The notes under the pieces: generated by a model
The model's input: the letters and a program-made list of their open reading frames with translations, nothing else
Database searches by the model: none
What the model was told of the DNA's origin: nothing
Assembly: GCA_001302245.1 (NCBI GenBank)
Contig: LGYU01000023.1
Coordinates: forward strand, 1-64,000
From: Chitinophagaceae bacterium PMP191F
GTDB lineage: Bacteria; Bacteroidota; Bacteroidia; Chitinophagales; Chitinophagaceae
Direction of reading: 5' to 3'
Length of the DNA stretch: 64,000 nt
In this document: in pieces, positions 18,157 through 26,172 of the stretch
Layout of the letters: the number at the start of each line of letters is the position of its first letter
Numbering within the stretch: the stretch's first letter is position 1
Position numbers and translations under genes: made by a program

Positions 18157-18179
18157 CCGGCGGGTGGTTCACCCGCCGG
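18157..18179. repeat. GC-rich perfect hairpin
   Basis: CCGGCGGGTG and its exact complement CACCCGCCGG are separated by GTT, giving a 10-bp stem with a 3-nt loop. No T-tract follows on either strand, so it is not a standard intrinsic terminator. It lies in the 258-bp gap downstream of the LuxE-like gene. Confidence 0.6.
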
Positions 18180-18253
18180 TGAGCGCATCCGTAACGGGCA
18201 TCTCACCTGCTACTCAATTCAACTACATGTATTTTCAATTCAGCATTTATTAA

Positions 18254-19240
18254 TTACAATTCACTCACCATTAAACTGCAACCCCTGATATCACTGTTAT
18301 CACGCCGGCCCTGTATTTCAAAACTGCCATCGGCAAAAACACTGCCCACATCATCAGTAGCTATGAATGAACAGGAGTAAATATTGGCAAGATCAATTAC
18401 ATTCACAATACCGTTACCGGTGCTGCGTACATCCAGTGGGTCGTTCTCATCACGCACCATGATCCGCATCCACGGCGGACAACGAAAAATACCGTTTCCA
18501 TCAGAATATCCCTGCGATAGCAATTCCGTCATACCATATTCAGAATGTATGGTTTTCAATCCAAAGGCCTGGGTCAATGCAGCATGCACTTCCTGGCGGG
18601 TCATTTCTTCCCGCCTGCCTTTCATACCGCCTGTTTCCATGATAATGGTATGTTGTAAAGGAAGCGGATACTGAGCCGCAAAGTCCAGCAATGCAAAGGT
18701 GACGCCTATCAGTAATGTTTTTTGCCCCTGTTGCTCCAGTTGCTGCAATTCATGGTGCAGCCTGGCATGGTCATACAGGTAAAAACCGCTGGCAGCATGT
18801 CCGCTGCGGCGCACCAGTTCATCTACCATCACCACCAGCGAAGAATGCTGGCGTTCCAGGTAAGCCGGCAATAACCCGATAATACACCAGTCCTTCACCG
18901 GTCCGTAGAACAGTTCAAATGCTTTTAAAAAGCTTTCCTGGTACACCGACAGGTGCTTTACCTCGTGCCGGCTATTGACCATTCCGGTGGTACCGCTGCT
19001 TTCAAATACCACTTCCGGCTCAAACGCCGTGGTTCTGATCTGCTGAGTTTTAAAAAATGAAATGGGTAAAAACGGGATATCTTTCAGGGTATGTACCTTT
19101 TCACCAACGATGTGTAGTGCTTTTACGTATTTATTGTAAAGCGGATTGTGTTGATACTGAAACCGGAAAATATCCAGTGCCAACTGTTCAAAACCATACT
19201 GATCCGCCAAAAAAATTTTATCTTCATGTTCACAAATCAT
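18254..19240 (-). CDS. LuxE-like acyl-protein synthetase/acyltransferase
   Basis: The 328-residue protein belongs to the ANL-related LuxE family. IPFLPISFFKTQQIRTT is followed by FESSGTTGMVNSRHEV (about residues 80-95, the P-loop-like nucleotide motif), and later ETGGMKGRREEMTRQE and HSEYGMTELLSQGY. LuxE proteins activate a fatty acid with ATP and transfer it to a thiol. Stand-alone Bacteroidota members have no assigned substrate and are not evidence of bioluminescence, since no luxAB or luxC is here. It diverges from the lipoprotein gene at 19319. Confidence 0.85.
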   Translation of the reverse strand: MICEHEDKIFLADQYGFEQLALDIFRFQYQHNPLYNKYVKALHIVGEKVHTLKDIPFLPISFFKTQQIRTTAFEPEVVFESSGTTGMVNSRHEVKHLSVYQESFLKAFELFYGPVKDWCIIGLLPAYLERQHSSLVVMVDELVRRSGHAASGFYLYDHARLHHELQQLEQQGQKTLLIGVTFALLDFAAQYPLPLQHTIIMETGGMKGRREEMTRQEVHAALTQAFGLKTIHSEYGMTELLSQGYSDGNGIFRCPPWMRIMVRDENDPLDVRSTGNGIVNVIDLANIYSCSFIATDDVGSVFADGSFEIQGRRDNSDIRGCSLMVSEL

Positions 19241-19265
19241 CTGCCGGTATTGTAAAGGATGATGT

Positions 19266-19273
19266 TATTTTTG
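19266..19273 (+). promoter_or_regulatory. Bacteroidota -7 element
   Basis: TATTTTTG fits TAnnTTTG and lies 46 bp before the lipoprotein start codon. No well-spaced -33 TTG was found. Confidence 0.45.
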
Positions 19274-19318
19274 TACGATTGAGCCTGTTAAAGGGGCGTT
19301 AAAAACAAATTTCAAGCG

Positions 19319-19774
19319 ATGAAATTACACACTTTGCTCGGATTAATGACAATAGGCATAGCAGTAGCAGCGTGCAATAAATCTTATGACACAAGGCCTT
19401 CGCTGACTTTAAAGTCTGTAAATCCCAGTGTGGTACAGGTCAATCAACCATTGAGCATCAGTCTTGAATTTACCGATAAACAAGGCGATTTTTCTTCCAT
19501 CTGGGTAAAGAAAACACGCGTTAATCTGCAAACAACGCCCACCCTGCGTGATACCTTCCCCATACCGCTTTCTACCAGTGCTCCGAATATATCAAAAGGA
19601 ACTATTGATGTGAACCTGGAATACAACAGCTATCTTATTTCTGCCTCCAATCCTCCCACCGACGGTCAGGGTAAACCCATTCCAGACACACTGATCATTT
19701 CATTGGTGCTGCGCGATAAAGCCGGCAATGCCAGCGACACTGTTCAGACAGGTAAGGTAGTGGTACTGCGCTAA
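19319..19774 (+). CDS. Hypothetical lipoprotein with Ig-like fold
   Basis: The 151-residue protein has a lipobox (AVAACNKSYD, Cys near residue 19). The mature part is an Ig/FNIII-like beta-sandwich: SLTLKSVNPSVVQVNQPLSI, SLEFTDKQGDFSSIWV and SLVLRDKAGNASDTVQTG. Lipoproteins of this type are common in Chitinophagaceae and have no known role. It is divergent from the LuxE-like gene and followed by a 451-bp gene-free stretch. Confidence 0.7.
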   Translation: MKLHTLLGLMTIGIAVAACNKSYDTRPSLTLKSVNPSVVQVNQPLSISLEFTDKQGDFSSIWVKKTRVNLQTTPTLRDTFPIPLSTSAPNISKGTIDVNLEYNSYLISASNPPTDGQGKPIPDTLIISLVLRDKAGNASDTVQTGKVVVLR

Positions 19775-20225
19775 TAACAGTTACGGGTTTCGGATTCTTG
19801 TGCTCGCGTGTTCCTGAGTAAGGGTATATTTCGTTTTTTACGTGAAAGGTGAAACGTCAACGAAAACAGTTTCGGGTTACGTGTTCTGGTTCTGTAATTC
19901 CCGAATTCCTGATTAAAAGAAACTTCGTTCGCTGATTCCTGGTTAACCTGTCAAGTTTTTCAACTCTTCCGGGCTGTATTTGCACGCTGCCCGTAGCTTT
20001 TTTTAAACTTCTGGCTTCCCCTTGAACCTTGTGCCATGTGCCTTTTCAGACTTCGGACTTCCGACTTCAGTCATCTTTCTTCCGGGCTTTTCTCAACCAT
20101 TTAACATCCAACCATTAAACAATTCTTCCATTCTCAAATTTTTCAAATTGCTCTTCCCGTAAACCTTCTACCCTGTACCTTTCCCTCAGATTTTAACTAT
20201 TTTTGAGCCTCATCAAACCGGCAAC
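19775..20225. repeat. Gene-free region made of pyrimidine-rich degenerate words
   Basis: No ORF here is credible. The first part repeats AGTTACGGGTTTCGG and AGTTTCGGGTTACGTG (19788 and 19868 areas). The second, from about 19950, is strongly pyrimidine-rich on the plus strand with words such as CTTCGGACTTCCGACTTC, CCTTGAACCTTGTGCC and ATTTAACATCCAACCATTAA. The style matches 1340-1812 and the segment inside cusA. The strand asymmetry extends over at least 200 bp. Confidence 0.55.
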
Positions 20226-21767
20226 ATGCGTTTTATTTACAGGCAACCCTTCCTTTTTGCTGCCCTTTGCTTTTCTGCCAGTTTTATACTGCTTTATCCG
20301 CTGTACCGGTATGTGTTTGATTTTGATGGCATCGGTTATATGATGATCACCAGGAGACTGGCTAAAGGAGATGTGTTCAATGCTATCAATGGCTGCTGGA
20401 GCCCGCTGCAATCGTGGTTGCTGGCGCCCGTCTGCCGGCTGGGTGTGAACGAAATGACTGCATTCAAAATTAGCAACGGCATAATAGGGTTCGGTATCCT
20501 GTTCTTTGTATATCGCCTGTTGCTGAAAACCACGCTGTCGCAACCACTGCGACTGGCCGTATTACTGACAGCCATTCCTGTTATATTGAGCTATGGCTTT
20601 TTTGAACTGGCGGGCGATCTGTTGCTCTGCCTTTTATTACTGGTTTATCTCGATGCAGTAAGCGACCAGCATTTGTTTGAAAAACCGCTGAAAAATGTCT
20701 GGTGCGGGGTGATTGGCGCACTGGCATATTTTTCCAAAGCGTATGCCCTTCCATTTTTCATTATACATTTCAGTATTGTACAGTTCATCTCCTGGCGACA
20801 GTCCGATCTATTCAATAAGAACATGCTATTATTCAGAAACCTGTTACTGAGCATCGGCACCTTGCTGCTGCTGGCAGCACCATGGGTATATGCACTATAT
20901 GTAAAATATCACTTCTTTACTTTCAGTTATGCAGGTACGCTAAACATGTCGTGGGAGCTGATGCCCAACAACACCCCTGATATATTTACCATTGCAGCTC
21001 CTCCTGCACCGGGTTCACCGGGATACTGGGAAGATCCGTATTTTCCGCCACCTTATTACAATGCGTTCAGCTCTACCCGTGCCTTTATCAAGCAGCTAAA
21101 GGTATTATTCCGCAACGTTACAGAAGCATTGAGATGTTTTCACCTGATCTCTGTATTAGCTGTATGCGTGCTGCTGGCATTAAGTGCCTGGTTACTGAAA
21201 AATAAAAGCAGGCTGTTCACCGTATCCTGGCTCACCATACTGATATTACCCGGTGGTTATCTGCTGATGCATATAGAACCCCGCTATATCTGGGTAGTGA
21301 CCTTTTTGATACTGGTTGCCGGCACCGTATTACTACAGCAGTTACTGGCCTGGTGGCAGCCCAAACGTTCGATAAAGATCATTGCCTGGTGCATTTATTT
21401 TGGCAGCTTCCTGTTCTATCCTGCCAGCCTGTTAAAAGAATATGCCAATGGAGATCGCTCCTATACAGACCTGGCCAATATCCTTAACCAGGAACAGATA
21501 CACGGGAAACTGGCCTGTAAATGGTATGAATCACTACCAGTACAAAGAGTGGCCTATCTCACCAACAACCAGTGCTATCTTATCAAAATGGCTGATTACA
21601 CTTACGACCAGTTGGGTGAACAGCTACGGAAAGCCGATATTCCCTATTATTTTTTTTATTACAGCTCTCTCCCGGAACTTGAAATGTTCCGCCAGACGGA
21701 TTTCTATAAATCTTCCTCTCCGCTGCATTTACCCAGGTTCAAACTGGTAATTGTAAAAAGGCGGTAA
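20226..21767 (+). CDS. Polytopic membrane glycosyltransferase-like protein (GT39/ArnT type)
   Basis: In this 513-residue protein about eleven hydrophobic segments are followed by a soluble C-terminal domain from about residue 410. The acidic first loop FDFDGIGYMMITRRLAKGDV occupies the place of the catalytic loop of GT39/ArnT-like enzymes, which transfer sugars from polyprenyl phosphate outside the inner membrane. It is the first gene of a plus-strand envelope cluster that runs to 27.6 kb. The call as a glycosyltransferase rests on topology and this loop, so it is moderate. Confidence 0.7.
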   Translation: MRFIYRQPFLFAALCFSASFILLYPLYRYVFDFDGIGYMMITRRLAKGDVFNAINGCWSPLQSWLLAPVCRLGVNEMTAFKISNGIIGFGILFFVYRLLLKTTLSQPLRLAVLLTAIPVILSYGFFELAGDLLLCLLLLVYLDAVSDQHLFEKPLKNVWCGVIGALAYFSKAYALPFFIIHFSIVQFISWRQSDLFNKNMLLFRNLLLSIGTLLLLAAPWVYALYVKYHFFTFSYAGTLNMSWELMPNNTPDIFTIAAPPAPGSPGYWEDPYFPPPYYNAFSSTRAFIKQLKVLFRNVTEALRCFHLISVLAVCVLLALSAWLLKNKSRLFTVSWLTILILPGGYLLMHIEPRYIWVVTFLILVAGTVLLQQLLAWWQPKRSIKIIAWCIYFGSFLFYPASLLKEYANGDRSYTDLANILNQEQIHGKLACKWYESLPVQRVAYLTNNQCYLIKMADYTYDQLGEQLRKADIPYYFFYYSSLPELEMFRQTDFYKSSSPLHLPRFKLVIVKRR

Positions 21768-21855
21768 TAATAATAGTTTTATCTTCGCACTGCTTATTTT
21801 GTATTATAGTGCAAAGGCTTAAACAGCATTCAATTATCATTAATATCCTCACAGC

Positions 21856-22962
21856 ATGGCAAAAGCAGCAAAAAAAGCTTCAATGGAAACAGCAGCGGCT
21901 GTAAACTTTCTGAGATCATACATCAACAATCCCTCTCCTGTAGGTTTTGAAAGCAGCGGACAGAAACTGTGGCTGAATTACATCAAACAATACGTTGACA
22001 CTACTTTTACTGATCCTTATGGCACAGCAGTAGGTGTTATCAACCCCAAAGCAGCTTTTAAAGTTGTTATTGAGGCACATGCTGATGAGATCAGCTGGTT
22101 TGTAAACTATATTACCGCTGAAGGTTTGTTATATCTGAAACGCAATGGCGGTGTAGACCATCAGGTAGCCCCCGCACAGCGTGTATTCATTCACGGTAAG
22201 AAAGGACCCGTAAAAGCAGTATTTGGCTGGCCTGCCATACACACACGCCTGGGCAATCCTGAAGCAAAAGAACCTCAGCCCAAAGTAGACAACCTGTTCC
22301 TTGATTGCGGCGCACGCAGCAAAAAGGATGTGGAAGAGCTGGGCATTCACGTAGGCGCTGTAGTAACTTACCAGGACGGTTATGATGAGCTGGCCAATGA
22401 TTACCTGATCGGTCGTGCTTTTGACAACCGTATCGGTGGTTTCATGATTGCCGAAGTGGCCCGTTTACTGAAAGAGAACAAAAAAACGCTGCCATACGGT
22501 TTATATGTTGTAAACGCTGTACAGGAAGAGATCGGGTTGCGTGGTGCTGAAATGATCGCACGACGTATTAAACCCGATATTGCCATCATTACAGACGTAA
22601 CGCATGATACCACCACCCCCATGGTCAACAAGATCATTGAGGGCGATATTGCCTGCGGAAAAGGCCCCTCACTGGCCTATGCACCCGCCATCCACAATAA
22701 ACTGCTGAGCCTGGTGCAGGACGTGGCTGCCGGCAAAAAAATCCCGGTACAGTTACGGGCACTTTCACGCAGCACCGGCACAGATACCGATTCATTTGCG
22801 TATGCCAACGACGGTTGTCCTTCTGTGCTCATTTCCATTCCTTTACGCTATATGCACACCACCGTGGAAATGATCCATAAGTCAGACATTGAGCATACCA
22901 TCCAGCTGATGTATGAAACTTTGCTAACTTTATCGCCTAAAACCAATCTTAGTTACCTGTGA
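21856..22962 (+). CDS. M42 family metallopeptidase
   Basis: The 368-residue cytosolic aminopeptidase of the M42 (FrvX/TET) family shows its metal and catalytic residues: IEAHADEISW, FDNRIGGFM, VQEEIGLRGAE, ITDVTHD and the final RYMHTTVEM histidine. These enzymes form tetrahedral dodecamers and trim peptides. A -7-like TATCTTCG lies at 21780-21787, so it may have its own promoter. Its stop codon overlaps the GTG of the next gene. Confidence 0.92.
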   Translation: MAKAAKKASMETAAAVNFLRSYINNPSPVGFESSGQKLWLNYIKQYVDTTFTDPYGTAVGVINPKAAFKVVIEAHADEISWFVNYITAEGLLYLKRNGGVDHQVAPAQRVFIHGKKGPVKAVFGWPAIHTRLGNPEAKEPQPKVDNLFLDCGARSKKDVEELGIHVGAVVTYQDGYDELANDYLIGRAFDNRIGGFMIAEVARLLKENKKTLPYGLYVVNAVQEEIGLRGAEMIARRIKPDIAIITDVTHDTTTPMVNKIIEGDIACGKGPSLAYAPAIHNKLLSLVQDVAAGKKIPVQLRALSRSTGTDTDSFAYANDGCPSVLISIPLRYMHTTVEMIHKSDIEHTIQLMYETLLTLSPKTNLSYL

Positions 22963-23150
22963 TAGCCAACATAATTCTACTATACCTTGACCCAGGTAGC
23001 GGAAGCTACCTGGTGCAGGTTATTATAGCCGCCATACTGGGCGCACTCTTTTATTTCAAAAACCTCTGGTGGAAAATAAAGGCCTTCTTCTTTAAACCCA
23101 AACAACAGGACACCACCAATACCATACAGGACGAGCCTGAAAAAGAATAA
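22959..23150 (+). CDS. Small membrane protein with DPGSGS motif
   Basis: The 63-residue protein starts at GTG, overlapping the peptidase stop by 4 bp. The N-terminus LYLDPGSGSYLVQVIIAAIL carries the DPGSGS motif followed by one transmembrane helix and a basic stretch (WWKIKAFFFKPKQQ). I recall similar short proteins beside membrane phosphatase/sulfatase and methyltransferase genes in several phyla, as here. It may be an accessory subunit of the enzyme at 23196, but no function is established. Confidence 0.75.
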   Translation: MIANIILLYLDPGSGSYLVQVIIAAILGALFYFKNLWWKIKAFFFKPKQQDTTNTIQDEPEKE

Positions 23151-23195
23151 TACTGCTTCTGCATACTACAGTGTTGTATAACCTTCAATACATGT

Positions 23196-24683
23196 ATGAT
23201 CTTACCAAGACATTTTTTTCAGCGCATTCCCCTGTTTATTATCACCATTCCCCTTTTTGTAGTTATACATACCAAGCTTGAATACGGCAGACTGATCGTA
23301 TTCAGTACTGTAGCCAATGATATTTTATTACTGTTCCTTCCTGCTGTGCTGATCTTTTTCATTACACTGTTGTTATGGCGCAATATTGTTAAAGCAGGTG
23401 TTTTCAGTGCATTGCTGTTGTTGTTCTATTACTTTTTTGCCGATCTGAAAGACTGGCTGTGGCAACTGTATCCACGCCATCTCATCAGCAGCTATCTTTT
23501 TCTTTTACCAACATGTGGCCTGGTGCTTGTGTTGTTGCTGATCAGCCTTATCAGGATGAAGAAAACACCCGTACGTTCCTTTGCCTTTTTCAATGTGCTT
23601 TTTTTATTGTTCATAGCGTACGACGTACTGACACTGGCCTTTTCAGGAAACCGGTTACAGGACCTGGGCGATCCACATAAACGGCTTTCCGGCAATTATA
23701 CGCCGTGTGATACCTGTCATAAGCCGGATATCTATTACATTGTACTGGATGGCTATACTGCATCCTCTACACTACAAGATCATTTCGGATATAATAATGC
23801 AGCCCTTGATTCCTTCCTTCGGCAAAAACAATTCTATATTGTACAACACTCCAACAGCAATTATAACCTTACCCCTTTCTCCATATCGGCTACACTCAAC
23901 CTGGACTATCTTACCAGGCTCAATACCAGCAAGGATTTTTATATGAAAGAATACATGCCGGGTGTAGAAACTGTATATAAAAACGAATTGTTCCCCTTGC
24001 TGAAAAAAGAAGGCTATCACCTCATTAACAACTCCATCTTTGATATAGACCAGGCGGCCCCATTAACACCCTATAACAACGAATGGGGTATTGACAAACT
24101 GTTTAAAAGGCATCATTTCTTTTATAAGATCATCCGCGATATTGGCTGGAAACTGCATCTCAGCCTGTTTGCAGGCAATGCTGAAGAGAACTACAGGAAT
24201 GAGACCATGCAGCTCGGCAGGCATGTAAAAAGTGTTATCGGTAATCTTGATACAATTATTAAGGGTTCTAAAACCGCACCTGTATTTGTTTATTCACATC
24301 TTTTACTGCCACACAACCCGTTTATTTTCGATTCAGCAGGTAATGTCATTCCTGTGCCGGCATCTTCTGCAGACAAGAACAGGTATGTACAACAGTTGCA
24401 GTACACCAATACACTTATACGTGAAATGACCAATACCATCCTGTCAGATACCACAAGGTCCGTAGTGATCATTCTACAGGGCGATCATGGATTCCGGTTC
24501 TGGCATGGTAAAGAAAAAACAGAATTCAGCAACCTGAATGCATTCTATTTCTCCAATAAGAATTATAGTCTTTTATACGACAGCATTACCAATGTCAATA
24601 CTTTCCGGGTAGTATGTAATACCTTTTTTAAGCAGCACCTGCAGTTATTACCGGATACTTCTTACTTTTTACAATACCGGTAA
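23196..24683 (+). CDS. Membrane-bound alkaline phosphatase/sulfatase-superfamily enzyme (copy 1)
   Basis: In this 495-residue protein four to five N-terminal helices (to about residue 150) anchor a periplasmic catalytic domain. Seen are the nucleophile region YYIVLDGYTASSTLQDHFG, the ligands FVYSHLLLPHNPF, and the metal site ILQGDHGFRFW. The architecture resembles lipid A phosphoethanolamine transferases and LTA-synthase-like enzymes, which move phospho-groups onto envelope lipids or glycans. It is paralogous to the protein at 26169, with the same ending pattern (NAFYFSNKNYSLLYDSITNV). The two flank a methyltransferase gene. Confidence 0.82.
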   Translation: MILPRHFFQRIPLFIITIPLFVVIHTKLEYGRLIVFSTVANDILLLFLPAVLIFFITLLLWRNIVKAGVFSALLLLFYYFFADLKDWLWQLYPRHLISSYLFLLPTCGLVLVLLLISLIRMKKTPVRSFAFFNVLFLLFIAYDVLTLAFSGNRLQDLGDPHKRLSGNYTPCDTCHKPDIYYIVLDGYTASSTLQDHFGYNNAALDSFLRQKQFYIVQHSNSNYNLTPFSISATLNLDYLTRLNTSKDFYMKEYMPGVETVYKNELFPLLKKEGYHLINNSIFDIDQAAPLTPYNNEWGIDKLFKRHHFFYKIIRDIGWKLHLSLFAGNAEENYRNETMQLGRHVKSVIGNLDTIIKGSKTAPVFVYSHLLLPHNPFIFDSAGNVIPVPASSADKNRYVQQLQYTNTLIREMTNTILSDTTRSVVIILQGDHGFRFWHGKEKTEFSNLNAFYFSNKNYSLLYDSITNVNTFRVVCNTFFKQHLQLLPDTSYFLQYR

Positions 24684-24792
24684 ACTGCCGGAATTGCACC
24701 TGTTTCATTAACTTTAACTGTTATCAGAATATATGTGATATTCGCAGCAGTAATCCTGTTTTATTCAACGTAACGGAAACAGTAGTATCTCA

Positions 24793-26172
24793 ATGAGCAG
24801 TTTTCACCTCCATGCTTCCTCTTTTAAGGATCCGTCAGGTTTTGTTTTTGTATCTGGCGATAAAATATACCGGCAGGTAAACACATCCTATGCAACAACC
24901 TATCAGCAACTGATGAACTCAGGGCTTTACCAGCAACTGGTAAAACAACAATTGCTGATACCACATGTTGAGATAACAGACAATCTTACACAATCCGGCA
25001 ACTGGCATGTTACCTTATTACCTGAGTTCATTCCCCATATCACTTATCCTTACGAATGGAGTTTTGATCAGTTAAAGGATGCAGCATTGCTCACCCTGCA
25101 GGTACTGAAAACAGCACTGGAATATGGCTTGATACTGAAAGATGCTACTCCTTTCAACATACAGTTCCTGAATGGCAAACCGGTTTTTATTGATACCCTT
25201 TCTTTTGAGAAGTATGATGAAAAACAGCCCTGGGTAGCATACCGGCAATTCTGTGAAGGTTTTTTATTTCCACTTTACCTGGAGTATTATTTACAAACAG
25301 CCTCACAACCGCTTCAACGGGCTTATTTTTCAGGCATACCAGCTACTGTAACAGCAAAGCTGCTGCCTTTTAAAAGCAGGTTTAACCTGGGGGTTTGGCT
25401 GCATGTTTACCTGCAACGTTCTGTCAGCAGCAGCAGTACTGCAGGTAAATACCAGGCACAGTTCAGCAAAACAAAACTGCTGAACCTTATCCGCCATCTT
25501 GAACAGATCATCAGCAAACTTGCCCTTTCTGCCAACCAACGCACCACCTGGAGCAACTATTACGAAGAAACCATACTGGATCAGGCCTATCTGCAGGAAA
25601 AAGAGAAATTGTTTCAATCCATGCTGGCAGGCATACAGGTAACCACTGCACTGGATATGGGAGCCAACGATGGTTATTTCTCCAAATTAATGGCCGCCAA
25701 AAATATCCGGGTGATTGCTACCGATTTTGATACCCGTTGTATCAATAACCTGTACCGGTATTGCAAACAAAACAAAGTAACCAATATACTGCCGTTGATA
25801 GCAGACATTGCCAACCCATCACCTGCGATGGGATTTGCCAATGCAGAACGTAGTGCATTTGATGAACGTATACATGTGGAACTGGTAACGGCGCTGGCGC
25901 TGATCCATCACCTGGTGATCAGTAAAAATATACCGTTGCCATTACTGGCTGCCTATTTTCATGGTATTGCTCCTTTGCTGCTGATTGAATTTGTACCCAA
26001 ACAGGACCCGAAAGTACAGCAGATGCTGAGCGGCAGAACTGATGTATTTGATGACTACAATGAAAGTGAGTTTGAAACCAGCTTTTCAGCTTTCTTTACC
26101 ATACAGCAGAAAACCGGTATTTCCGGCACCCATCGTACACTTTACCTGATGAAGAAAAAAGAAGTAGTATGA
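24793..26172 (+). CDS. NoeA-like SAM-dependent methyltransferase
   Basis: In this 459-residue protein the N-terminal ~200 residues look like a degenerate kinase-like domain (YGLILKDATPFNIQFLNGKP resembles a kinase catalytic loop). The C-terminal part is a class I methyltransferase with motif I ALDMGANDGYFSKLM (about residue 283). This layout is that of NoeA-like proteins, first known from rhizobial nodulation loci, with acceptors largely unknown. The stop overlaps the start of the next phosphatase gene by 4 bp, so the two are coupled. It probably methylates an envelope glycan or its precursor (inference). Confidence 0.75.
   Translation: MSSFHLHASSFKDPSGFVFVSGDKIYRQVNTSYATTYQQLMNSGLYQQLVKQQLLIPHVEITDNLTQSGNWHVTLLPEFIPHITYPYEWSFDQLKDAALLTLQVLKTALEYGLILKDATPFNIQFLNGKPVFIDTLSFEKYDEKQPWVAYRQFCEGFLFPLYLEYYLQTASQPLQRAYFSGIPATVTAKLLPFKSRFNLGVWLHVYLQRSVSSSSTAGKYQAQFSKTKLLNLIRHLEQIISKLALSANQRTTWSNYYEETILDQAYLQEKEKLFQSMLAGIQVTTALDMGANDGYFSKLMAAKNIRVIATDFDTRCINNLYRYCKQNKVTNILPLIADIANPSPAMGFANAERSAFDERIHVELVTALALIHHLVISKNIPLPLLAAYFHGIAPLLLIEFVPKQDPKVQQMLSGRTDVFDDYNESEFETSFSAFFTIQQKTGISGTHRTLYLMKKKEVV

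Noticed and set aside
18254-19240. Possible bioluminescence gene
   Set aside because: Only a LuxE-like gene is present; no luxA, luxB or luxC nearby, and stand-alone LuxE homologues are common in Bacteroidota.
19831-19860. parS-like site near TTTTACGTGAAAGGTG
   Set aside because: It is not a palindrome of the parS type and lies far from parAB inside a degenerate word tract.
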